From Bradyrhizobium ottawaense (lineage in GTDB: Bacteria > Pseudomonadota > Alphaproteobacteria > Rhizobiales > Xanthobacteraceae), in NCBI RefSeq assembly GCF_002278135.3, contig NZ_CP029425.2:6424001-6488000 (forward strand): a DNA stretch of 64,000 nucleotides, read 5' to 3'. The number at the start of each line of letters is the position of its first letter. Positions within the stretch are counted from its first letter, which is position 1. The position numbers were made by a program, and so were the translations under genes. A model generated the notes under the pieces. That model searched no databases, was not told the DNA's origin, and was given only the letters and a program-made list of their open reading frames with translations. This document shows, piece after piece, positions 57,456 through 64,000 of this stretch.

Positions 57456-57662
57456 ATGGAACTGAAAGCCGGCGATATCGTCATGCTGAAATCCGGCGGC
57501 CAGCCGCTGACCGTCGCGAACGTGAAGGGCGACGACGTGATCTGTCTCTGGATGGGCGTCGAAGGCGACCTGTTTCGCGAGACGCTGCCGCTCGCCGTGC
57601 TCGAGCGCCTGGAAGAAGTGGACGAGGATGATGACGACGAGGACGACGAAGACGAGGAGTAG
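57456..57662 (+). CDS. YodC-like (DUF2158) small protein
   Basis: A 68-residue protein with the DUF2158 pattern: ELKAGDIVMLKSGGQPLTVANV followed by DDVICLWMGVEGDLFRETLPLAVLE, a small SH3-like beta barrel. The C-terminal tail is almost all Asp and Glu. Function is unknown in the family. The tail encoding GAN codons is low complexity but continues the frame cleanly to the stop. Confidence 0.8.
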   Translation: MELKAGDIVMLKSGGQPLTVANVKGDDVICLWMGVEGDLFRETLPLAVLERLEEVDEDDDDEDDEDEE

Positions 57663-58206
57663 GCACACCTAAGACTGCATCCTCGTTAGATCGGAGCGCT
57701 TCGCTCCGGCTGCTCGTGATGTCCGCTTCTCCGCCAACAACGGCGCGGTAGCGGACATCGCCAGATGATTGCGGGACTTGCGATGAAGGCCTTTGTAGAC
57801 AGCTCGTCTGATTTCGAATCATGCTGGGGCGCGCGTCGCTAAAGGCGATCATTCGCTCTCCAGCAGACAGGGGCGACAGTTTGACGCGACTGTGAGCCGC
57901 AATTTTGGACCGCGGTGGATATAGTCGAACGCAGCATCCACGCGCACCTGCGATGGAACAACGAACGTTCCGGCAGATAGCGTGACACCGTTCCGAATTT
58001 CCGCCACGTCGAGATGAGTGGCTGGCGCACATCGCGCCCCGGGGCTTCTATGCTCTGCGCGGCGCTCTCGCGGCCGCAATTTCCGCCCGCTCAAGTCGGC
58101 ACCATCGCGAAAATCTAGCAGTAGAGATATCCGCCCGCGTCGGCTAAGCAATTGAGGACCAGCGGACGACCTCTCGCCACCTCGCAGTTTGGGGCAATGA
58201 ACGCAA
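57663..58206. other. gene-poor region before the antiporter operon
   Basis: A 544-nt stretch with no firmly supported gene. It contains a small perfect hairpin CGGAGCG-ctt-CGCTCCG (57692-57708), the large inverted repeat at 57718-57759, and a minus-strand open frame (about 57849-58340, partly over the mrpA start) that I do not trust as coding. The mrpA promoter must lie here; no clear hexamers were found. Confidence 0.4.
57718..57759. repeat. 42-nt nested inverted repeat
   Basis: Outer arms GATGTCCGCT (57718-57727) and AGCGGACATC (57750-57759) are perfect complements. Inside, CGCC and GGCG pair around AACAAC. It has no T-run and sits after the YodC-like gene; a cruciform or a repeat element is likelier than a terminator. 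Confidence 0.65.
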
Positions 58207-61128
58207 ATGTTCCTCCTTGCCGTTCTCGTCCTTCCTTTCGCCGGAAGCTTCATTGCCGCCCTGTTGCAGGTCAATGCGCGCAACGCCGAGGCATGGCTCG
58301 CCGGAGGAGTTGCACTCGCCGCGTTCGGCCTCATCGCCACGGCTTATCCCGATGTCGCGAATGGTGGCGTCATCGGGTGGCGAACGGAGTGGGTGCCCGA
58401 ACTCGGACTCGCGTTTGCGCTGAGACTTGATGGCTTCGCATGGGCCTTCGCAATGCTGGTCACCGGAATTGGCTTTCTGGTGGTGCTGTATGCCCGCTAC
58501 TATATGTCGCCAAGCGATCCCGTTCCGCGCTTCTTTTCCTTCCTGCTCGCGTTCATGGGCGCAATGCTGGGGATCGTATTCTCCGGCAACCTGTTGCAAC
58601 TGGTTTTCTTCTGGGAACTGACCAGCCTGTTTTCGTTCTTGCTGATCAGCTACTGGCATCACAATTCGGCTGCAAGGGACGGCGCACGAATGGCGCTGGT
58701 GATCACTTCGACCGGCGGACTTTGCCTCTTCGCCGGCGTGCTGCTGATCGGTCACATCGTAGGCAGCTATGACCTGGACAAGGTGCTCGCTTCCGGAGAC
58801 GCGATCCGTTCGCACGCGCTCTATGTCCCTGCACTCGTGCTGGTCCTGCTCGGCGCGCTGACCAAGAGCGCCCAATTTCCGTTCCATTTTTGGCTGCCGC
58901 ACGCGATGGCGGCTCCGACCCCCGTATCCGCTTATCTCCATTCGGCAACGATGGTGAAGGCCGGCGTGTTTCTTTTGGTCAGGCTCTGGCCGGCCCTGGG
59001 CGGATCGAACGAATGGTTGTGGCTGGTGGGATCGGCTGGTTTGATCACCTTTCTCTTGGGCGCATTTCTCGCGGTGTTCCAGCAGGATTTGAAGGGGCTG
59101 CTGGCCTACTCGACGATCAGCCACCTCGGCTTGATCACGCTCCTGACCGGACTGGATACGCCGTTCGGGCAGATCGCAGCGATCTTCCACATCATGAACC
59201 ATGCCACGTTCAAGGCATCGCTGTTCATGGCCGCGGGCATCATCGATCACGAAACCGGCACTCGCGACATTCGCCGCTTGAGCGGTCTCTGGGCGTTCAT
59301 GCCGATCACGGCGACTCTGGCCATGGTCGCCGCCGGGTCGATGGCCGGTGTGCCGCTGCTGAACGGATTCCTCTCGAAAGAGATGTTCTTCGCCGAGACG
59401 ATCGAGATTCATGACAACTCGCTGGTCGATCGAGCGCTTCCCTATATCGTCACCGCCGCGAGCACTTTCAGCGTGGCCTATTCGCTCCGGTTCATTCGCG
59501 ACGTGTTCTTCGGCCCGGCCCCGGTCGGCCTCCCGCGCACGCCTCACGAGCCCCCGCTCCTGATGCGACTTCCGGCCGAGCTTCTCGTGCTCGCATGTAT
59601 CGTCGTGGGCATCGCTCCCGCGTTAACCGTTGCACCTATCCTCGATACCGCTGCTGGAGCAGTTCTCGGTTCCAGGATGCCGGAGTACAGCCTGAGAATA
59701 TGGCATGGCTTTACCCCCGAACTGCTGATGAGCGTCCTGGCGATGGTGGGTGGGGTGGGCGTCTATGTGATGCTGCGCTCCTACCTCCTCGTCAACGAGG
59801 GACCGCCCTTGCTCGGCCGCTTCAGCGGCAAGCAGATCTTTGACTGGATGATGGTGACGTTATCCTGGCGACTTGCACGCTGGCTGGCGAGCAAGCTCGG
59901 GACGAGACATCTCCAGCCACAGTTGAGGATCCTGGCCGGCGTGGCGTTCGTCGCTGCCCTGCTGCCACTCTATTCACGTGGCATCATGCTGGCGAATCCC
60001 CTAGGGGCCAAGTTTGACCTCGCCTTTGCATTGCTCTGGGCGGTGGGCGCTGCCTGCGCCATCGGCGCTGCGGTCCAGGCTAAATTCCATCGTGTCGTCG
60101 CGCTGATCCTGCTCGGGACTGCCGGTCTCGTGACCTGCGTCAGCTTCGTGTGGCTGTCCGCTCCCGATGTCGCGCTGACGCAGATCGTCGTCGAGACGGT
60201 GACGACGGTTCTCCTGTTGCTCGGCTTGCGATGGTTGCCGAAGCGCGTCGCACCGGTCGGCGCGAGCCAGGCCGCCGGCAGGATTCGATGGCACCGCGTG
60301 CGTGACTTCGCTATCGCGCTCTTCGCCGGCGTCGGGCTGGCCACGCTCGCGCTGGCAGTGATGCAGCACCCGGCTACGGACAGCATCTCGCGATACTTCG
60401 TCGAAAACGCGTACACGAAAGGTGGCGGAACCAACGTGGTCAACGTCATCCTGGTGGACTTCCGCGGATTCGATACGATGGGCGAGATCACGGTGCTCGC
60501 GGTCGTTGCACTGACCGTCTACGCGCTCTTGCGCCGCTTCCGTCCGGCGCCCGAGAGCATTCCCGTTCCCGAACAGCAGCACGCGCAGGATAGCCACGAC
60601 GAAGCGCATCCCGATCGACAGAAGGGAGACACTGCCAAGGATACAACGGAGACTGCGGCGCTGATGATGGGGCTGCTGTTTCCGGTGATCGGCGTCGTGG
60701 CGATCTTCCTCCTGTTGCGCGGGCATGACCTTCCAGGCGGAGGCTTCGTGGCAGGCGTCGCAATGGCGACCGCGTTCATCCTGCAGTACATGGCTCGCGG
60801 CACGGCATGGGTGGAAGCTCGTCTTCACGTCATGCCCGTGCGCTGGATGGGCTTCGGGCTTCTGTTGGCGGGGGGCACGGGAGCCGCCGCCTGCGTCTTC
60901 GGATACCCCTTCCTGACCTCGTACTTTGCGTATGCCGAGCTGCCTCTGGTCGGCCGTGTCCCGATGGCCAGCGCCTTCCTTTTCGACATCGGCGTGTTCT
61001 CGCTCGTGGTCGGTGCCACGGTGCTGATGCTCATCGCAATCGCGCATCAATCGTTGCGTCGCTACGGAGGTCCACTCCAGACCGGCCAGCGCTTGCCCGG
61101 CGAGCGGTCGAAGGAGGAACTGGTCTGA
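58207..61128 (+). CDS. mrpA: Mrp/Pha cation:proton antiporter subunit A, with MrpB fused (PhaAB type)
   Basis: The large subunit of the multi-subunit Na+ or K+/H+ antiporter is related to NuoL of complex I. The 973-residue protein has about 20 membrane helices. The proton-channel part has HSATMVKAGVFLLVRLWPAL and a lysine/glutamate relay region similar to NuoL. The C-terminal part (from about 800) is the MrpB domain, with AALMMGLLFPVIGVVAIFLLLRGHDLPGGGFVAG. Fusion of A and B is the rhizobial PhaAB form. Its TGA overlaps the mrpC ATG by one base (TGATG). Confidence 0.95.
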   Translation: MFLLAVLVLPFAGSFIAALLQVNARNAEAWLAGGVALAAFGLIATAYPDVANGGVIGWRTEWVPELGLAFALRLDGFAWAFAMLVTGIGFLVVLYARYYMSPSDPVPRFFSFLLAFMGAMLGIVFSGNLLQLVFFWELTSLFSFLLISYWHHNSAARDGARMALVITSTGGLCLFAGVLLIGHIVGSYDLDKVLASGDAIRSHALYVPALVLVLLGALTKSAQFPFHFWLPHAMAAPTPVSAYLHSATMVKAGVFLLVRLWPALGGSNEWLWLVGSAGLITFLLGAFLAVFQQDLKGLLAYSTISHLGLITLLTGLDTPFGQIAAIFHIMNHATFKASLFMAAGIIDHETGTRDIRRLSGLWAFMPITATLAMVAAGSMAGVPLLNGFLSKEMFFAETIEIHDNSLVDRALPYIVTAASTFSVAYSLRFIRDVFFGPAPVGLPRTPHEPPLLMRLPAELLVLACIVVGIAPALTVAPILDTAAGAVLGSRMPEYSLRIWHGFTPELLMSVLAMVGGVGVYVMLRSYLLVNEGPPLLGRFSGKQIFDWMMVTLSWRLARWLASKLGTRHLQPQLRILAGVAFVAALLPLYSRGIMLANPLGAKFDLAFALLWAVGAACAIGAAVQAKFHRVVALILLGTAGLVTCVSFVWLSAPDVALTQIVVETVTTVLLLLGLRWLPKRVAPVGASQAAGRIRWHRVRDFAIALFAGVGLATLALAVMQHPATDSISRYFVENAYTKGGGTNVVNVILVDFRGFDTMGEITVLAVVALTVYALLRRFRPAPESIPVPEQQHAQDSHDEAHPDRQKGDTAKDTTETAALMMGLLFPVIGVVAIFLLLRGHDLPGGGFVAGVAMATAFILQYMARGTAWVEARLHVMPVRWMGFGLLLAGGTGAAACVFGYPFLTSYFAYAELPLVGRVPMASAFLFDIGVFSLVVGATVLMLIAIAHQSLRRYGGPLQTGQRLPGERSKEELV

Positions 61129-61469
61129 TGGAGCTCGTGCTGGCGATCGGTATCGGTACGCTTGCGGCGTCCGGCGTGTGGCTGATCCTCCGGCCGCGCA
61201 CGTTTCAAGTCATCATCGGGCTGTCATTGCTCTCTTACGCCGTCAATCTCTTCATCGTGGCCGTGGGGCGGGTGCGGAGCGGGGCTCCGGTGCTTATCGC
61301 AAAGGAGATCGGCGATGTCGCCAAGCATGCTGATCCGCTCCCGCAGGCGCTGGTGCTGACTGCAATCGTCATCAGCTTCGCGACCACCGCTCTGTTCCTG
61401 GTGGTTCTGCTCGCATCGCGCGGCCTGGCACGGACCGATCATGTGGACGGTCAGGAGCCGGAAGCGTGA
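61128..61469 (+). CDS. mrpC: Mrp antiporter subunit C
   Basis: A 113-residue three-helix protein related to NuoK. The family feature is IGLSLLSYAVNLFIVAVGR in the second helix; DPLPQALVLTAIVISFATTALFLVV is typical of the third. It forms part of the antiporter membrane arm. It starts on the last base of the mrpA stop, and mrpD begins inside its own stop codon (GTGA). Confidence 0.93.
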   Translation: MELVLAIGIGTLAASGVWLILRPRTFQVIIGLSLLSYAVNLFIVAVGRVRSGAPVLIAKEIGDVAKHADPLPQALVLTAIVISFATTALFLVVLLASRGLARTDHVDGQEPEA

Positions 61470-63088
61470 GCGGCGCTGCAAGTCTGGTCATCGCGCCAAT
61501 CCTCCTGCCTTTGCTGGCAGGTGCCGGCATGCTGCTGCTCAACGGAGAAAGACACCGAGCCATCGTGGCAGGCCTCAATGTCACCGGAACCGTTGCACTC
61601 GTTTGCATCGCGGTGATCTTGCTCGGAATGTCCGGTGCAGGAACCAGGGAAGTCTACCGTCTGGGCAATTGGCCTGCTCCGTTCGGAATCGTCCTCGTTC
61701 TCGATCGGCTGTCCGCCCTCATGCTGCTCCTGACCAACGTCCTGGCGCTGGCCACGGCGGTGTTCTCTCTTGCCCGTTGGCACCGGGCAGGCGCGCATTT
61801 CCATTCCCTGTTTCAATTCCTGCTGATGGGCCTCAACGGCGCCTTCCTCACCGGCGATCTTTTCAACCTGTTCGTGTTCTTCGAGCTGTTGCTGGCGGCA
61901 TCATACGGCCTTCTGCTGCACGGTTCCGGCATTGCACGGGTGAAGGCGGGGCTGCATTACATCGTCGTGAACCTGGCGGCGTCGCTGTTGTTTCTGATCG
62001 GGGTCAGCCTGATCTACGGCGTCACCGGGACGCTCAACATGGCGGATCTCGCGGCAAGAGTGCCCGCCATCGCCGCCGAGAGCCGGGGCTTGCTCGAAGC
62101 AGGTGCGGGCGTGCTGGCGGTCGCCTTCCTGCTCAAGGCCGGAATGTGGCCTCTGAGCTTCTGGCTCCCGACGGCCTACGCAGCCGCAAGTCCGCCGGTG
62201 GCGTCGATCTTTGCGATCATGACGAAGGTCGGCGTGTATGTCTTACTGCGTCTGTCGCTTTTGCTTTTCGGCGAAGGCGCCGGCGCATCGGCCGGCTTCG
62301 GCAGCGACTGGTTATTGTGGGGCGGCTTGGCGACGACCCTGTTCGGAGCGATCGGCACGTTGGCATCGCAGGATACCGCACGCCTCGGCGGCTTTTCGGT
62401 GCTCGTATCCTCCGGAACGGTGCTCGCTGCCACGGGGATGGGACAGGTCGGCATCACCAGTGCAGCGCTCTTTTACCTGGTCAGCTCGACGCTCGGCATC
62501 AGCGCCTTCTTCCTTCTCGTCGAGCTCATCGAACGCGGCCGCGAACCTGGAGCGGACATGATCGCCGTCACCCGGGAAGCCTATGGAGAAGAGGACGAGA
62601 CAGGCGAAGCGGAAGAGGACGTCGGCACCGCCATCGTAGCCACGATGGGCTTACTCGGCGTCGCTTTCATCGGCTGTGCGCTGGTCATCGCCGGGCTGCC
62701 TCCGCTGTCCGGCTTCATCGCTAAATTCGCGCTGCTCGCGGCGGCGCTCAATCCGACAGAGACGCATCAAAACGGCGCCGTTCCCGGCAGCGGATGGGCG
62801 CTCCTCGTTGTGCTGATCTTCTCTGGTTTCGCGACGTTGGTCGCGATGGCCCGCGCGGGAATCCGCATCTTCTGGGCCTCGCCCGATCGCACCGTGCCGC
62901 GCGTGCGCGTGATCGAGATGGCGCCGATCATGTTCCTGCTGATCATCTGCGCCGCCCAAACGGTCCTGGCCGGTCCCGTGATCCGTTTCATGCAGGCTAC
63001 GGCACAATCTCTGCACGCGCCGGCGGGCTACGTCAGCGACGTCCTGGAGGCCGCCCCCGAAGGCAGCCGAAAAGCGGAGGGCAAATGA
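61466..63088 (+). CDS. mrpD: Mrp antiporter subunit D
   Basis: A 540-residue NuoM/NuoN-like membrane subunit with about 14 helices. The proton-pathway segments include LFNLFVFFELLLAASYGLLLHG (functional Glu) and LLKAGMWPLSFWLPTAYAAASPPVASIFA with its lysine. An acidic loop at about 360-395 (EEDETGEAEED) lies in the cytoplasm or periplasm and is longer than in many homologs. GTG at 61466 overlaps the mrpC stop by four bases. Confidence 0.94.
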   Translation: MSGAASLVIAPILLPLLAGAGMLLLNGERHRAIVAGLNVTGTVALVCIAVILLGMSGAGTREVYRLGNWPAPFGIVLVLDRLSALMLLLTNVLALATAVFSLARWHRAGAHFHSLFQFLLMGLNGAFLTGDLFNLFVFFELLLAASYGLLLHGSGIARVKAGLHYIVVNLAASLLFLIGVSLIYGVTGTLNMADLAARVPAIAAESRGLLEAGAGVLAVAFLLKAGMWPLSFWLPTAYAAASPPVASIFAIMTKVGVYVLLRLSLLLFGEGAGASAGFGSDWLLWGGLATTLFGAIGTLASQDTARLGGFSVLVSSGTVLAATGMGQVGITSAALFYLVSSTLGISAFFLLVELIERGREPGADMIAVTREAYGEEDETGEAEEDVGTAIVATMGLLGVAFIGCALVIAGLPPLSGFIAKFALLAAALNPTETHQNGAVPGSGWALLVVLIFSGFATLVAMARAGIRIFWASPDRTVPRVRVIEMAPIMFLLIICAAQTVLAGPVIRFMQATAQSLHAPAGYVSDVLEAAPEGSRKAEGK

Positions 63089-63573
63089 CACGCTTTCTGC
63101 CCTTTCCGATCGTGAGCTTCTGCCTTCTCGCATTGTGGCTGCTGCTCAATCAAGCAGCCACGCTCGGGCACATCCTCCTCGGCTGCATGGTCGCGCTCGT
63201 CGGCGGGCGGATTCTCACCGTGCTGGAGTTACCGAGCGTGCTGGTCAGACGACCCCGCGTCATTCTGCGACTGTTGGGACTGGTCGCGGTCGACATCGTC
63301 CGCTCCAATCTGGCGGTTGGACAAATCGTTCTCGGTTTTGGACGCCGACAGCGAACGGCGGGTTTCGTGAAAATTCCCCTCGACATGCGCAACCCGTACG
63401 GGTTGGCCTCATTGGCTTGCATCATCACGTCGACCCCCGGAACGCTGTGGGTGAATTTCGACGCTCAGAAGGGTTCGTTGATGATCCATGTTCTGGACCT
63501 CGTCGATGAAAACGAGTGGATCCGCACGATCAAGGACCGCTACGAACGCCATCTGCTGGAGATATTCGAATGA
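63085..63573 (+). CDS. mrpE: Mrp antiporter subunit E
   Basis: A 162-residue MrpE protein. N-terminal helices (about 7-50) precede the family motif DIVRSNLAVGQIVL and the cytoplasmic domain with ITSTPGTLWVNFDAQKGSLMIHVLDL. ATGA overlap with mrpD and again with mrpF shows translational coupling. MrpE assists assembly or activity of the antiporter. Confidence 0.94.
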   Translation: MTRFLPFPIVSFCLLALWLLLNQAATLGHILLGCMVALVGGRILTVLELPSVLVRRPRVILRLLGLVAVDIVRSNLAVGQIVLGFGRRQRTAGFVKIPLDMRNPYGLASLACIITSTPGTLWVNFDAQKGSLMIHVLDLVDENEWIRTIKDRYERHLLEIFE

Positions 63574-63851
63574 GCCAGCTCATGCTGACCTACTCGCTCG
63601 TTGCCGCGCAAGTGCTGCTCGGGTTGGCGATCGGCTGCGGCGCCTTCCGCATCTTTCTAGGGCCGCGGGCACAGGATCGCGTCCTGGGCTTCGACACGTT
63701 GTCCGTGAACGCGATGTTGTTGCTTCTGACGTTCGGGATTCGATCCGGCGAAGCGCTTTATTTCGAGGCGGCTCTGGCCATGGCGCTGTTCGGCTTCGTC
63801 GCGACGGTTGCACTGGCCAAGTTTCTGCTCCGCGGCGAGGTGATCGAATGA
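63570..63851 (+). CDS. mrpF: Mrp antiporter subunit F
   Basis: A 93-residue three-helix protein. The signature LGPRAQDRVLGFDTLSVNAM is between the first and second helices, as in other MrpF proteins. It is coupled to mrpE and mrpG by ATGA overlaps on both sides. Confidence 0.93.
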   Translation: MSQLMLTYSLVAAQVLLGLAIGCGAFRIFLGPRAQDRVLGFDTLSVNAMLLLLTFGIRSGEALYFEAALAMALFGFVATVALAKFLLRGEVIE

Positions 63852-64000
63852 ACGGCATCGAACAATTGCCGCCCTGGGCTGCGGTTCTCACGGCAGTTCT
63901 TCTGCTCACTGGCGCGGCCGTCACGCTTGTCGGTTCGCTCGGCCTGTTGCGTCTCGGCACATTTTACGAGCGGGTCCATGCGCCGACGCTGGGGACGACG
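63848..64000 (+). CDS. mrpG: Mrp antiporter subunit G, 3' part outside the window
   Basis: The first 51 codons of the last antiporter subunit. A helix is followed by GSLGLLRLGTFYERVHAPTLGTT, the family signature of MrpG/PhaG, in which the conserved RLGT and HAPT motifs are clear. The ATG at 63848 overlaps the mrpF stop. The window ends inside the gene. Confidence 0.92.
   Translation, partial: MNGIEQLPPWAAVLTAVLLLTGAAVTLVGSLGLLRLGTFYERVHAPTLGTT

Noticed and set aside
57849..58340. Minus-strand open frame of 163 codons before and across the mrpA start
   Set aside because: It overlaps the well-supported mrpA N-terminus, has no recognisable domain and no clear ribosome site; a decayed gene cannot be ruled out but is not supported.

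Overview
The window is high-GC DNA from an alphaproteobacterium, most probably Bradyrhizobium or a close relative. The pointers are a fused cytochrome b/c1 gene beside a Rieske gene (fbcFH type), a fused TrpE-TrpG anthranilate synthase behind a Trp-codon leader, the GANTC methylase CcrM, a bacteriophytochrome with an HWE-type kinase, a fused PhaAB-type cation/proton antiporter, and several families of palindromic intergenic repeats that look typical of that genus. This is judged from sequence features and recall only; no database search was possible. The content is chromosomal housekeeping and accessory metabolism. I see no rRNA, tRNA, CRISPR array, prophage or intact insertion sequence.

Layout. 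1-8.3 kb: 3' end of fabF, a LysE exporter, an alpha/beta hydrolase, ispE, a secreted TPR protein, ETF-ubiquinone oxidoreductase and a uracil-DNA glycosylase-like protein. 8.5-12.7 kb: a multi-pass membrane protein, RNase HII, a VOC protein and a PA0069-type radical SAM protein, all on the minus strand. 12.9-16.5 kb: phosphoketolase and acetate kinase, two genes apart by 2 nt. 16.7-24.2 kb: an RMD1/DUF155 protein, a small glycosyltransferase, a MarR-GNAT fusion behind a strong dyad, MoaB, a YpfJ-type metalloprotease, ccrM, a small membrane protein and a GST. 24.2-31.4 kb: a chemoreceptor, bacteriophytochrome bphP with a broken bphO in front of it, a DUF1127 protein, and a SnoaL-like/LysR divergent pair. 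31.6-37.9 kb: a GST and a flavin monooxygenase (divergent), two small secreted proteins, a thioesterase, mutY, a DciA-like protein and a DsbA-like protein. 38.1-46.7 kb: smc, an Rsm22-like methyltransferase, LemA plus an M48 protease, two consecutive ParA-like ATPases and a GIY-YIG protein. 46.7-57.1 kb: apt, trpE(G) with its trpL attenuator, a secreted protein, dienelactone hydrolase, fbcH, fbcF, then trmL, queE, hemF and a HAD hydrolase. 57.4-64 kb: a YodC-like protein, a gene-poor stretch, and the antiporter operon mrpA(B)CDEFG, cut by the window edge inside mrpG.

How genes work together. Xfp makes acetyl phosphate and AckA turns it into acetate and ATP. FbcF and FbcH supply all catalytic subunits of the bc1 complex, and ETF-QO feeds electrons to the same quinone pool. 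The Mrp/Pha genes overlap stop-to-start throughout and encode one membrane complex. CcrM sits behind three GANTC sites and a CtrA-like box, as expected for a cell-cycle-controlled and self-methylating gene. BphP should need biliverdin, yet the heme oxygenase gene directly upstream is frameshifted.

The most notable non-coding signals are the trpL attenuator, the ccrM control region (including a 16-nt direct repeat with 21-bp period), the 34-bp dyad before the MarR-GNAT gene, an 18-bp perfect hairpin with a T-run between ETF-QO and the glycosylase gene, and four dispersed repeat families (here called A to D).
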